Assembly (NCBI RefSeq): GCF_000003815.2
Contig: NC_049994.1
Coordinates: 11,540,060-11,602,059, forward strand
DNA: 62,000 bases
Origin: Branchiostoma floridae
Taxonomy: Eukaryota; Chordata; Leptocardii; Amphioxiformes; Branchiostomatidae
Direction: 5' to 3'
The notes below the pieces were generated by a model. It saw only the letters and a list, made by a program, of their open reading frames with translations, had not been told where the DNA came from and did no database searches. Position numbers and translations under genes: made by a program. Below, in pieces: positions 1-12,888 of the stretch. Within the stretch, counting starts at the first letter, position 1. The number at the start of each line of letters is the position of its first letter.

Positions 1-314
1 GAGCTTAGCTTAAATGCATTCACTCAGAAGTACACACACCTGCCCCAGTTGTTTCTGACCACCGATATTAAACCCCAAATAATAGTAAAATGTGTGCCGA
101 TGCAAAGCGATATAATGTTCAGCCAAGAATGGTTCCATAAAGCCTGTTTTTGACGAAACCCTCGCCAAACCGAAACTGAAAAAGTTTGCTAAAATGTATG
201 TCTAGATACAAACATGTAGGAGTAAAATACAAGACGCTGTCTGCTTATCACAGCTTAGCGTGATTGATAATCTATATCTACATAAATCAACTCCCATACA
301 ATCAAATAATTAAC

Positions 315-456
315 CTGGGTACCATCCGGATGGAAGTTCGCTTCTGCTATGAACAGCAGAGAAGCAATATATAATGTATAATGAATATCAGAGCTAGAAG
401 CGACTATATAGTATATAATGAACGTCTGAGCGAACTTCATTCCGGATGGTACCCAG
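315..456. mobile_element. Short foldback MITE-like element
   Basis: The two ends are inverted copies of each other over about 27-29 bases. The left end begins CTGGGTACCATCCGGATGG and the right end, read on the other strand, begins CTGGGTACCATCCGGAATG; both continue AAGTTCGC. The 142-bp element has no coding capacity. I could not identify a clear target-site duplication, so the superfamily is unknown. Seen directly: the inverted arms. Inferred: that it is a transposon. Confidence 0.6.
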
Positions 457-1751
457 TCTACCAAATCAGGGGCAAAGTATTGCAGAGTCGAGGTCCTGGG
501 CTAAGGCAAGAAGGCGTTCAGCAAGGCATATGTTTCGGCTCTGGCCAATTTGGGTTGCAGTTTGTGATAGTGGCTCTCTGGTGCACACTAGGCTGACTTG
601 AGAAATTTGAGATCTGATAAGTGCTATCAATATTTGTGTGGTTGTTCATGAGTTTATAGAAAGAGGTAAGGCGGGCGTTTCTCTTTTTTCTAGAGAAGGA
701 GCCACTGCAGATCATAAGGCATTTGTGTCCGTCCTGCTACTAATCCACCGAAAGTCATTCAAGGTCACCAGGGCACCCTGCGCTGGACAGCCTCCATCGC
801 CTGTATCCCTTTGTTGGTATTACCTAACAAAGGTAACGAGTATTATGACGTCAGTAAGACGTAAAGTTCCCCTTCGGTCCCGCCATTGTGGTATGGGGTC
901 GTAACGGAATTTCCCCAGCTCTGTGCAAGTTGCACTCGCACTCATATCACTATGACGTCTGTAGACTTGTTCAAACCTCCAGATTCGTGACTACAGCCGC
1001 AGAGAAGGTCGCAGTTCAAGTTGCTCCGTGATTCAGATATTTTGCACGATCCCTGTACCAGGTAACGGGTAACATTTCTGCTAATATGCGTTTCAAGGGC
1101 ACGCAAACGGGAATATATTTCTTGAAAAAGCTTGAGTTAGGGAAATACGACTTTATGTAATCTACGGTTTGTGTATGGTTGGCTTTCTTCGTCATTAGTG
1201 AGAGTTAAGTACACGTATTTGCTACAATTGATGGGTTAGCTAAGAATGAATACATAGCGATAGTCAATATTTTGCTGCGTTCTAAAGAACAAAGAAACAG
1301 ACATAGTTTGAAAATGACAATATGAACTAGTATTGATCTTTGAAGAATTGCGTATGATGAGCTCAATGTGAGGCATAAGTACTGTAAAAATTATGTTTTT
1401 CGCCAAGTGTAGATTTACAAGGCAAGTTAGTAGTTAATGCTACATGCTTGGTGTTCCTAACGCTAATTATATTGCGTTAGCATGATTATAGTTTGTTAGA
1501 CTAATTGTTGGTATCAAATAGTTGTTCCAGAACACTTCAGAGGTCAATTGAGGTCATGACTAAGATACAGCGTCCATAGTGACGTTTTTGACAACATGAA
1601 CATCGTCTCCAAAAGCTTTAATAGTCATAGCCTGAGTGTATGCACCAAAATTGTACACAGTATCAAATCATTTGCACACAGCATTGAAGTGGGCGCGTTT
1701 TGCTTTCTTGTCGTTTTATATACAACAGTGTATAAAGTTTAATCACAAACA
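457..1751. other. Non-coding region upstream of the CALCOCO-like gene
   Basis: No open frame here looks coding. It probably contains the promoter and 5' UTR of the gene starting at 1752. Visible motifs are an inverted pair CCTTTGTT / AACAAAGG at about 809-833 (SOX-like half-sites ten bases apart) and a CRE palindrome TGACGTCA at 846-853. No TATA box can be assigned with confidence. Confidence 0.4.
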
Positions 1752-4700
1752 ATGGCGAGGGCTGAAACCACGCGAGATTTGGTGGTGTTTGACGAGATCC
1801 AGAAGAGCTACCGGCCGGATGAGAGTATCTTCCTTGTCTACACGCTGGACCACGCCTACACGCCTAGCAAACGGGACTGGGTTGGACTCTTCAAGTACGT
1901 CACATTACTGTAAAAGGAGACGTGATCGCTGTGATTTTATGTTCGCGATTTTCCCGTTGAAAGCTTCAATGTGAACGTTTCCCATTCTACAGTAAAACGC
2001 TATGATGCAGTTCCAGTCGCAAATACTACATTTTACAGTATAACTCCATAACAAACATTTTTGTCTTTCAATGATTGTCTAAAATAGGCATTGGTCAGTG
2101 GTTTTAAAATGCAAAAAAAAAGACCATTATAGCTAACAGCTTTAGAGTGATTTTATACTGCCTTGCCTTGGGTAGCTTGTGTTGGTCATCCAATAAGTTA
2201 CGACCACTGAACTGTACTACCTTTCAGGTTATAAAAATCTTAATTGTTTGCGTTTTCTTCAATTCTCAAAAAGTATACAAATAGTATTTTTAGCTGTGAT
2301 CTGTGTTTTTAACTGCTAAATAATTTTATGGCCCAATAAACCAAACATCAACATTGCTTTGTTCTTAGGACGGGATGGAAAGCCTTCCACGAGTACATAG
2401 CCTTCGAGTGGGCTCCCAAACAGCCCAAGCGAGAGAAGTTCCCGTTAGTTCGTAGTGTGTACTTCTTGGCGAAGGACATGGCCCTGCCCTCTAGCGGCAC
2501 TCAGGAGTATAGCTTCCTGTACGTCTCTCGCAAGAAGGGTGTGGTGGGAAGTTCGACTACCTTCAGAATCAGGTACGTATATACTAAGTACAATTAAAGT
2601 ATTATGTTAATTCTTTACGCTCACTTTTATGTGTTAGCGAAAAGAATTAACATAATCTATGCAACTGAATTGATAGAATAAAATAGAACTTTATTGCGCG
2701 ACAATTGTAACAGGTACAATGCATGGCAATCTGAATATACATGTTGAACTATATACTATTGCAAATATCAAACGATTAATTGATTGAATAACTGCGATGA
2801 AAAACATGTTTTGTGAAACGTTTCGCTTTTGGAATACAATTCTTCTTGACAGAGTCAGTGTCCTCTTTTGCATTTTTATGATATGAATTTTAGACAAAGC
2901 AATTTTAAGAAAAGTTATAACCACATGAAAATAATAAGAAGGACATAGAATGATACGTTTTGCATGGTTGTTTCCATTGAACCTTTATGCAAGAAGACAA
3001 GCAAAACAAAAAGAACGCACCAGCAAAAAGATTATGTTTCCCGACAGGAAACATGCTCAGTGAATGTATGAGCTTGTAATAGATACTAGTATGTCCATCG
3101 GTTTATTAGTTTGTGCGGATATTAGGTAACTAATCATGAACATGTATCTGTTTCTATCCTAGTGAGTACCCTGACCAACTGAGCATGCGCTGCCGTGACG
3201 CCGGTCATGACGACTTCACCATCATCGAGACCAGCGTCAGCGGACAGGACGCCGACAACTTCGTCGTTGTCGACGCCGACGGCACCGATTCAGGGCGCGC
3301 CAGCCCGGTACCATGGCAACGGTCAGACGCAGGTGACCTCGATCTCGACCTTGGCGATGCCCTTGCCGAGTTATTCCTCACAGGGTCGGTAGAAAACGCG
3401 GAATCGCTGGGAACTGGGTACCGAAATGGACGTCGGCGATCTTCATCCTCGCTGCTGTTGTTGGAGAACCCCGACATAGTTCGGTCCTTTTCCTCGACGC
3501 TGATTGGCGGTTTGGATCTTCTCGTCGCGGGGGCAGAAACAACCGAGTGCAACGCGACTGTTGCCGAGTCTTTCGCGACTTCTGCCGAAGAGAAATTGTC
3601 GGTTGTGCCGTACAAGAGTTTCTTCCAAGACTACAGTGGCAAAGTCAAGACTTTGGAAGAAGAGGTCGAAGAGCTCAGCGACTGTCGGCGGTTTGGTGTA
3701 CCGCCCGGGCTAGACAAAACACTCTGCCGGCAAAAGATTAGCAAGAACAAGGGGAAGAAGAAGTCAGACGGGAAAAAGAATGCCATGGGCATCGGTCCTC
3801 TAAGCCTGCGTGACACCATCTTACAACAGGTGACAGCTTGCAAATCTCAGATTTTTTTCTTTCGTTTGAAAGATTCAAAAAGCATTCCTGACAGAACTGG
3901 TAGTACTATCATAGTTGAAGAGGATGATACGACAATAACTATAATGTATGCGACACAATTACACGCTAAAGCTAGTGAAATTCCTGACTTAGAACTTTAC
4001 ATCCTTTGTACAACATAGGATGATGGACAATGCGCCATATCATAAAACTGTAATCAACCATTGCATACTATAGGGACGTGAATTTATCTCATATATTACC
4101 ATTGAGTTCCTTTATCTAAAGAACTACAGCAGGAATTAATACTATGCAAATCTAAACGCTTTCAACCGGTATCATTCAATTTGAACTAAGCTCTTAACCA
4201 TCTTCTGACCGTGTCCCAGAAGGCTTTGCTCCAGGTCAACATCGACGCTTTCCTTGCCTCTCCATGGACCGGGCAGGAGTCTTCCCGCGCGTGCGCACCA
4301 GCCATTCTCTACGCACCCCCGAGCATGTTTCTTGGCAAGGCGAGCGATGGAACCTTACGTATGGAAGGGATAGAAACGGTGTGGAAGACTGTTGCTGAAA
4401 AACAGTTTAAGTCTTTGCAGGTTTGTTAGATAACCTTGTATTCGGTTTCTGTTGTTTCTTTTTCTTAAGAAAGTGTTTTGAAAAGGGCTTATTTTGCTTT
4501 CCTTCACTTCAGAACACCTCTTTCTCTTGCCAGTTTCGAAATATGTTGTGCAAATCGATACAAATATTTTGGTTATTGCAAATAAATTGTTTATTAAGGT
4601 CTTATCTGTTTTTATGGCAGGAAAAACTGCAGCATGCAAATGAAAAGATCGCATCTCACGACAAGCGCGTGAAAACGATGACCAATCAAATCAAGTCTCT

Positions 4701-7700
4701 GCGCATGCGTCTCGATGAATCACGTGATGAAGTGCCCTCGCCGAAGAGGAGCGCCTCTACCAATACAGGTGAGGATAGTGTGTTCAGCACCAGGGACAGG
4801 TATGTTAACCTGTTTGTGGATAGTGTTCAGCACCAAGGACTGGTGTGTTAACCTGTTTGTGGATGGTGTTCAGCACCAGGGACAGGTATGTTAACCTGTT
4901 TGTGGATGGTGTTCAGCACCAGGGACAGGTATGTTAACCTGTTTGTGGATAGTGTTCAGCACCAAGGACTGGTGTGTTAACCTGTTTGTGGATGGTGTTC
5001 AGCACCAGGGACAGGTATGTTAACCTGTTTGTGGATAATGTTCAGCACCAAGGACAGGTGTGTTAACCTGTTTGTGGATGGTGTTCAGCACCAGGGACAG
5101 GTATGTTAACCTGTTTGTGGATAATGTTCAGCACCAAGGACTGGTGTGTTAACCTGTTTGTGGATAATGTTCAGCACCAAGGACTGGTGTGTTAACCTGT
5201 TTGTGGATGGTGTTCAGCACCAGGGACAGGTATGTTAACCTGTTTGTGGATAATGTTCAGCACCAAGGACAGGTGTGTTAACCTGTTTGTGGATGGTGTT
5301 CAGCACCAGGGACAGGTATGTTAACTTGTTTGTGGATTGTGTACAGCACCAAGGACAGGTGTGCTAACCTGTTTGTGGATGGTGTTCAGCACCAGGGCAG
5401 ATATGTCTGTGTGTGGATGGTGTTAAGCCTCAAGGGCAGGTGACGGTGTCTAGTTGCATGTGTTCAGTACCAGGGACAGGTGTGTTTACCTGAGTGTGGA
5501 TTGTGTTCAGCACCAGGGATAGATACGTCTACCTACGTGTGGATGGTGTTCATTACCAGAGACATGCGTTCACTTGTATGTGGATTGTGTTCAGCACCCG
5601 GAACAGATGACTTTGGTTACTTGTGTGTAGAATGTGTCCAGCATCAGGGGCAGGTGTGTTTGTCTTTGTGTGGTGTCCAGTTCCAAGGACAGGTATATTT
5701 ACTTATGTGTGTATTGTCTTCAGCGCCAGGGACAGACGTATATGTGGTAACTATGCCAGGATGTACAAAACATTTTCTTGCTGTGTTTTGTTGTGAGTTG
5801 AACCTATTTCATCTGTACATAAAGTGATAATTGTAAATGAAATTTTCTATTTCATTCTTCTGTACCGTTTCTGACAGCACCTCGCCATTCCCGTGACGTG
5901 TCCGCTCAGACCAGCCAATCAAACAGCGCAATGGTGTCTACCCATCAGGCACTGCGCGCCGAGAGAGACCGTCTCCTGGATCGCGTCAAGACCCTGACCA
6001 GCGCCAAGCAGCAGCAGGAGAAGGCTGCTAGGAAGTAAGTATGTTCATACCATGGTGCAACTACTATCCAGCAGTAATAGCACCTTTGGAGATAATCTTC
6101 TGCAAAATAATACGTTTACAGTTTGATCGCAACTCCTAGCTTTCACTGATCAAGAAACTTGACAATCGATCTTTAAAGAAATGTATATTGGTTGCGTTGG
6201 TTTGTCATGGCTGGGCATAGCCATAGGAAATATTTTCCATGTCTAGACGAGTACTGAGACTTGACGGGTTTTTATTTCTTCTTCGGCATTCCAGGCTGTC
6301 GTCTGAATTGGATCGTTTGAGGGTCAAATGTAACGATCTGGAGAAGTATGTGGATGACGTCATGTTCACGCTTTGTACCATGGGTTACACATGTATCGAG
6401 GACACCAAAGGCAACAGGTAATATTTGATGAATGTAATATATACCAATATTTTTGTTTTGTTTTCTTGGTTGTACATTGATTAGGTCTTCTTAAAATTAT
6501 GACATTGGTGACTCGTGCACAATGATTGACCGAATCCAGTGCCAATTTAGTACACACTCAAAGTGACTAGATCGCACCGATTTATCTCGATTCTCGACCG
6601 ATTCTTTAGCAAAGTACCCTTTGAAACCGAGACGGAGGGTGACACAGGCTTCCAGACACATTTCATGTAGCGCAGTCACATGTCTAAAATAACAAAGCTG
6701 AGGAATAGCCTGAACTCTGATTACAGTTTGTATCGGAACAAAAGTCGTTACAAGGTTTCATTTTGCAGAATCGACCTGTCCAATGCCTTACCGGGGTCCC
6801 TCTTGAAGGGGAAGCGGGGAAAGCAGCTCAAGCTCCCGGCGCTCTCAGAGGACCGCCCGCTGAAGATGAAGTCTCAACTGCTAGAAATGAAGGTTAGGTC
6901 AGAGCAATTAAAAAAAAACTTGGTTCTTTGCTTTATTAGACGCTGCAAGTGATAACAAGACCTGGAACCGGATTCGGGTTTTCTTCAATGTTCTTCACTT
7001 TTGCAAGATAAGGCGATCTAAGTCACCTATAGCTCTAGCTAGATTAGAAGCATCGATCCTACATGTATGTCATATTGAAGGGCCCAAAGTAAAATGCCCT
7101 GTATTGGAGTGCTCTTTTAACGATGCATGTCCTGAGCTTCAGTTGTCATAGTTTGGACAAGAACAAGATTTGTCTGTCTGAGTTGGGGAAGAATGCAATT
7201 CTGTATAATCATAGATATGTGTCTGTGTTTAATGACTAGGTCTTGAAGACCGAGGCGGAAAAGGCCGAAGCTCAGATCGTGAACTTGAAGACAGAGATTG
7301 CTGAGCAGGTCTCCCAGGTAACCCGGCTCCACACGGAAACTGTCGAGTTGAAGACGAAAATCTCCGAGCTCGAGTCCGAGATGGCTCGACTGCGAGCGGA
7401 AAATGCCGATCTCGGCACGAAAGATGACGAACTAAAGGCGGAGAATGCCGAATTGCGGAAGAAAGCTGAGACGGTTCGGGGCAAGAACGACGAAGTCTTG
7501 ACGGAGGTGATATTCCTTAAGGAGGACGCGAAGGTGAAGGAGCGAGAGCTACAGTCTGCTCTCTGCAGAGAGAAGACACTTGCCGCTCTACTACAGGTAC
7601 GGAGAAACTACGAAGTCCTATATTGTTATCAATGCCACTGTTAAGGTTTAGTATCAATTCAGTTCCAAATCAACGCGCCATCTTGAAATCGACTCAGTCG

Positions 7701-9309
7701 CTCATACTGTTCTGAACAGCAAATTGATATATTTTAGTCAAAGAACATGAGTGCCTTTACCTTTGTGCCAAATATTTTCCCCAGTATATAAAAAATTATA
7801 TAATTTTGACACGTATTTTGCCACTATAGGAAAGCTTAAAGCGGCTGTCATTCAAATCAACAGATGGTAACTGATGAAAAGATAATGAAAATGAACCAAG
7901 TTGTCAACATTTTTTTCATCAGGAGGAAAATGAGGACCGTAAGAAACTCAAAAAGCAGTTGTCGGCCGCTCACGTGAAACTCGCAAGCGTGCAGGGCGAG
8001 AGAGACGCTCTGATAGAGACTGTGGAGCAGCAGCGCCGCCAAGCCAAAGAGACGGATCGTGCAGCACAAGACAAGGACCGCGACACCCGCAAGGAAACAG
8101 AAAAACTGAAGGTCGGTATATAATATGATGCTAGAAAAAAGTGCCATCTTTGTGAGGTTCTGTGATAGAATTCTGCGTGGGATTTGCATAGTTTAAAAGC
8201 TGCAGTTCCAAGTTTTAAAAAATACCCCTCTCCCCAGGCTTAGGTCAGGGGAACCAAAACCTTTTAAACCTCCTTATGGGAACTAAAAATTCTTCCTGTT
8301 ATCATTTAGCTTCAGATAGCTGACTTGGAAGCCAGGCTGCTGATCGCAGAGACCGCAGGTAGTCTGGGTGAGAAGTCCTCGGGCGCGAGCTGCACAACTC
8401 CCGCAGCCTTCAACGCGTCGTCCGATACCCCACCAACCACCACCGTCACCACCACTCATCTGAAGGTAATACAGCAGGGGATCGCACATTATTGCTTGCA
8501 TGGTGTTCAGCTCGATGTCTACTCACATGTGGCTTGATGACTCTTCTTTTCTGACTCCCTAGAGACTGACTAATTTTAAAAGAAATTTTGGTAACAAATT
8601 TGTAACTTTATATAGCTTGAAATAAACTGGTTTGTCATTCATTACAGGTGTTACCGAAAGAGGGAGGAAAACAAGACCAGGATGCCTCGCCTCGCTCACC
8701 CCCTTCCCTGGTACCTGGTGTAGCTCACAGGATGGCAGCCACCGCGGAACAGGGTAACCCTGCGCCCAAACAGAGTACGGAGGTTACCATTTTTTCAGGC
8801 ACCGGGACAGCTTCGTTGATCCGACCTGTCCCGGTGAAGAGGAGGCCGTCTTTGGAGAGTAGGTCGCAACCGTGCTGCAGCGCCACCAGGCAGTCTGTTC
8901 AGGTACTTCAGCAGCTACGACGTCGACGTCGCTTTGTGAGATATAGATTTTCCTTGAGATGAATCCTTTCAAACTTTCTTTCCTTTACTCTCACGTTACT
9001 GTATTCCTTTCTTCACTCCTTCCCTTTTCTTATGATATATTCCCTGGTTACTTCATCAATATCTCCTTTATCCACAATTTTCTTTAATATCGATTCTATT
9101 TTATTTATTCATTCATTCGTTCGTTAAATCAATCAATCAATCTCGCTCTTCAGGAGCCCAAACCCCAGCGGATCCCCCGTAAGCGTCCTGTCCGTGGCAC
9201 CTCCGCTAAGAAGAACCGATCCACCTGCCCGTACTGCCGCGAACCCTTCCCGGCAGGCACGGAGAAGAGCCGCATCCTCAAGCACATCGCCGCGCACTCC
9301 AAGAAGTGA
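1752..9309 (+). CDS. SKICH/coiled-coil autophagy receptor, CALCOCO1/NDP52/TAX1BP1 family
   Basis: Coding exons: 1752-1894, 2369-2572, 3163-3829, 4220-4420, 4621-4768, 5878-6034, 6295-6417, 6769-6892, 7240-7596, 7923-8111, 8310-8465, 8648-8902, 9154-9309. All have GT-AG borders and phases that close, giving 959 aa. Residues about 9-116 match a SKICH domain (VVFDEIQKSYRPDESIF, then KRDWVGLFK, GWKAFHEYIAFEW, EYSFLYVSRKKGVVG). Directly after it lie two LIR-like motifs, DDFTII (F134) and DNFVVV (F149), where NDP52/TAX1BP1 carry their LC3-binding LVV. Exon 3 adds a long Ser-rich linker. Residues about 405-770 are Glu/Lys/Gln-rich coiled coil, followed by a Pro/Ser/Thr-rich stretch and a basic PRKRP patch. 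One C2H2 finger closes the protein (C933, C936, H952, H956). Family members are cytosolic cargo receptors for selective autophagy, or coactivators (CALCOCO1). The protein is longer than human NDP52 (446 aa). I cannot say which of the three vertebrate paralogues it is closest to; it may be pre-duplication. The start ATG lies just before the SKICH domain. Confidence 0.88.
1906..2040. mobile_element. MITE of the TACTGTAAAA family in intron 1
   Basis: It begins TACTGTAAAAGGAGACG and ends ACATTTTACAGTA, the inverse of its start over the outer ten bases. A second inverted copy lies inside, near 1970-1997 (GAACGTTTCCCATT, then CAGTAAAA). The same terminal sequence occurs in the elements at 43228 and, diverged, at 42364. 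It lies just downstream of the exon 1 donor. It is non-coding. Confidence 0.55.
4782..5735 (+). repeat. 43-bp minisatellite in intron 5
   Basis: Fifteen copies of a 43-bp unit (GTTCAGCACCAGGGACAGGT, then ATGTTAACCTGTTTGTGGAT, then a variable AGT/GGT/AAT) run in exact register from 4782 to about 5400. Strongly degenerate copies follow to about 5735. Every unit contains CAGGTATGT or a CTGGTGTGT/CAGGTGTGT variant, a good 5' splice-site match. The real donor, chosen because it keeps phase with the exon at 5878, is at 4769-4770, just before the array. Confidence 0.95.
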
Positions 9310-9663
9310 GCCTCACGACATTGCCTGCGACCGAGGCTATCAAAGCAATCTTTATCATGAAATCATTTATTCATTTGACATAGGTGTTTTTTTACACAGC
9401 CAGTTATTTTCACCTGCTGACGTTTCGATTTATTCTAAGACTTGGATTTATTCATTTGCTTTCCATTTTAATCATTAAGTGCGTTGTTCATTCGTTTGTC
9501 AGTACGTACAATATCTCTTTATTTGCCGTTATCATCTCCAATGGAATTGCATTACTAACATATCAATTCTATTTTATTGAATAATTCCAACATTGTAAGT
9601 TTTGTCGGTTTTACGACAGCATATGCCGATTATGTGATGTCCTTTACAGCCTACATTGGTAGG

Positions 9664-9669
9664 AATAAA
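9664..9669 (+). terminator. Poly(A) signal AATAAA, CALCOCO-like gene
   Basis: AATAAA lies 355 bases after the stop codon, in AT-rich sequence with no other gene on the plus strand. Its position fits a 3' UTR of ordinary length. Use is inferred. Confidence 0.45.
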
Positions 9670-11177
9670 CGAAGAGTGCAGTTATATCGTTGCAATCTAT
9701 CAATTTGAATTCCATCGTTGCAATCTCTTTTTTAAATGACACCACTCACCTTGGGTTTGATTGTTTTAAATTAAGGTGTTGTAGAAGACGTCTAACGCTA
9801 CTAAATCGGATATGCATGAATATATTATAAAAAGAGTATTGACGATCTCATCATTAGAAGAAAAGCTACAGCTTTTTGTTAACAACTTCACCCCTCCTTT
9901 TACCTTTGGAAGAGAAATCATTATGCTTTCTGTCTGGTTTGTTTTTCTAGTATCGGGGCAGTGTGTTGAAAAAAACAATACATGTATATAAAAAAATGGG
10001 GTAGTATGATGTAAAAACAACAACAACAACAAGAAAAAACAAAACTGCCAAAAACGTAACGACTTTCCTTCCGAACATCTGCTTTGTTTATTTTGTATAT
10101 TGCAGGTATAAGAAAAACACAAAACTCACAAAAGGACATACATACATACACATACTTAAAAAACAGCTAGCTGTACAACAGACCATGACAGCTGTAGAAA
10201 AATGACTTCTTGTAGTACATGTCAGAGGTCAACAAGCGTTTAATGATACAGTACAATTATCGGAGGAGGGTAATCTTTGTAAGAATGAATAACATATCCT
10301 TCTTCGCCTTGATTCAAATCTCTATACCTAAATCCGTCTTTAACAAGTTTCTTTACACAACGTCCTTCACTTAATTCCTATGTCGGACAGCTAAAGGACA
10401 ATTCATTTAGACAACACAAAGGAAAGTTACTTGGTAGAAGTCATGAGATTATATCAGGATCAATGATAATTATCTCCAGCGCCCCCCTGTGGCGAGTGAC
10501 GGTATTGCGCCTGATGACGCTTTTGTTCCCGACGGGCCCCAGGCACAAGTCAGACCGACTTTCATCCCTTATTTACACTCACCAAACGCGAGTCGACAAC
10601 TTAATCCTTGTCTGCGGCATATCAAATGCTCTTATTTTGTTTATCTAGGTAGCACATTTTATATAACATACACAGTGGATTGTGTTATGAAACGGTGCTC
10701 TTCCAACCATATCATCGGTGATAGGCTACATAAGAATTTGTTTGATATTTTAGATGGAGTAATGCAAGTTTTGCAATTCCAAACCGGGACCCAGCTTATG
10801 AAACAAAGCAAAAAATGATACCCCCATACATAAACACAAATCATACCCACGATTCTACTAATTGACATATCTTTATTGTTATCAAAGACATGTATCATTG
10901 TATGAAATGTCTTTCTCTTTACAATAGCGAAAAGTGGGCTGGCCAGGGGGTGTTCATTGAAATAAACACGTACGTAGCTCTGCATTCCGTTCATCTACGG
11001 TTCACGGCCATGATGTCAGGCAGATGTTACTTTGTTGACGGTAAACATTCACGGTAGACTTCAGTGGAACTCCATCGGTCATGCACCAAAATTAGATTCC
11101 CTTTGGAAACAAAGTAGAAGTTTGCCATTAAAGGGAAACGATGTTTTAAAAATGTGTTTGTTTCAGTGTATGCGTAA

Positions 11178-11180
<3 letters not shown>
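9670..11180. other. Intergenic, no gene seen
   Basis: AT-rich DNA with short homopolymer and (AAC)n runs near 10015-10032. Open frames are short and show no codon pattern or family motif. Confidence 0.5.

Positions 11181-11212
<32 letters not shown>
11181..11212. repeat. (TG)16 microsatellite
   Basis: A pure TG dinucleotide run. The Cys/Val and His/Thr frames across it are artefacts of the repeat. Confidence 0.97.
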
Positions 11213-11213
<1 letters not shown>

Positions 11214-11704
11214 ATGTCTTACAACGATTATACTGATCGCACCATAGACTCCTAAAGCTTGACAGATCTTGAATTATCACCGTTGAAAGGTAACTGTAGG
11301 TCAGCATAGTGTGCTGGTGTTTTTCTGCACAACGAAGTGCACTTAGTCTAGTGTCCCGTAGCTAGTTACTTACGACTAGTTTACTATCCTCTTACAAATG
11401 GTGTTATTGGTACGACTTAAGGGGTTCAGTGGAAAGGCTCGAGATGTTGATATTGTCAACGTGACCAAATACTCATTAAACTGAACACCACCAAAGGAAC
11501 AATGCTATTTCCTGTTGACCCCCAACATCGATCATGCTGTTAGTCTATATGGGACCACAGTGTTTGTTTAGTATCTCTATATCGTTCCTTTACTGCTTGT
11601 AACTTGGCAAAAATTTCCTCTGATATGGTGAATGGTTCGTGATAATTCGATATTCAAATGTACTACGTATCACTTACGTCATGAAGGTTATGTTCAATGG
11701 GTGT

Positions 11705-11708
<4 letters not shown>

Positions 11709-11735
<27 letters not shown>

Positions 11736-11797
11736 ATTTATACGTGTGCACGACAGTGTGTGTGTGCAGTTTGTATATATTTATATGTGTGTGTGTT

Positions 11798-11859
<62 letters not shown>

Positions 11860-11880
11860 CGTGTGTGTGTATTTGTGTGT
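11709..11880. repeat. Compound (TG)n-(TA)n-(TG)n microsatellite
   Basis: A TG run at about 11709-11735, interrupted TG-rich sequence, a (TA) run at about 11805-11838, then TG to about 11880. It is alternating purine-pyrimidine throughout, so Z-DNA or cruciform formation is possible. Confidence 0.95.
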
Positions 11881-12888
11881 GAAAAAAACCCACAGCCATA
11901 CCCCTCCAAACGTCTGCTTGCAAAGTTAATACCGTTCTTGAATTCAGAAGTGTCCGGAATGTAAAGTATGTCACACCGACCACCTGTCCTCTAGTCTGAC
12001 TACCGTAACATCCGTACGTGCACCTTCCATGGTAACCCGCTCTGACGACAAGTCGGACACAACTGAAGTCATTACTAAAGCCGTGTTCACAAGTGCGTAT
12101 ATGTTTAAGTCTGTATGATGTCCGTATGGAGCTTAGTTAGACTCTATCAGGCTCTACAGGTCACTGGAGTGGAAATTGCACAAATATAGACGCATGACAT
12201 GCCAGAGGAGTTGGCTGGCCGAGGAGTATGGTTTGCGACCCAGCTAACTCGTTTGGCATGTTATCTGTCCACATTTTGTCCAGTTTCTATTTTCCAACGA
12301 CCTGTATGTGGAGCTTGATAGAGGCTATTACTTCCATACGGCCCTCATACGCACTTAAGAAGCCAAGCAAGGTCATGTAGTGCACTCAGACCTAGAGCAG
12401 ACTGCACTACTTTATATTTGCTGAACTGATTTGTAATAAAACCATATAGGGCACTATGCACTTTAAAAGCCAGGACAAAGAGGACTTAGCTAGGCGCCGT
12501 GTTAGGTCAGCTTTCAAGGAAGCGAAGACTGTATGCGTAGGCTAAATGGTGAAGTCGTAATTTACGGTAACTTTAAGCTTCTTCAGAAAACTTCTCTATA
12601 CTTGTGCTCATTCGAGCCCAAAGCACTGAAGAATTCACGTTGGCGAAACATGTCTGTGTGTTGGTTCAAATGAAAGATCCGAAACAGGCCTGAGCACATG
12701 CGGATCCAGTGTCCTTCCTGAAGAGATTGCAGAAGTTTGAGGTGGTACCCTTACGTGCACCTTCCGTGGTAACTCTCAAAACAAGTCTGACAACATTTGG
12801 ATTCATCTTTAAGAACTGTCAATCAACGGTAATCTGTTCAGCCCCCGTCACGCATTCAGGACCTTGCAGCTCCCGAACACTCCCAACC
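11881..12888. other. Intergenic with a short direct repeat
   Basis: No gene is seen. CGTGCACCTTCCATGGTAAC near 12017 recurs as CGTGCACCTTCCGTGGTAAC near 12753, each followed within about 20 bases by an ACAAGTC.GACA block. This points to two diverged copies of one unnamed repeat. Confidence 0.4.

Noticed and set aside
3205-3843. Several frames antisense to or shifted against exon 3 of the CALCOCO-like gene
   Set aside because: Shadows of a long GC-richer coding exon.
4782-5400. Regularly spaced repeats that might be read as a CRISPR array
   Set aside because: The unit is repeated head to tail with no unique spacers, inside an intron of an animal gene. It is a minisatellite.
11639-11983. Cys/Val/Tyr/Ile-rich open frames (also at 20214-20716, 36842-37092 and 48549-48923)
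   Set aside because: They are translations of TG, TA and CA repeats, with no other coding evidence.
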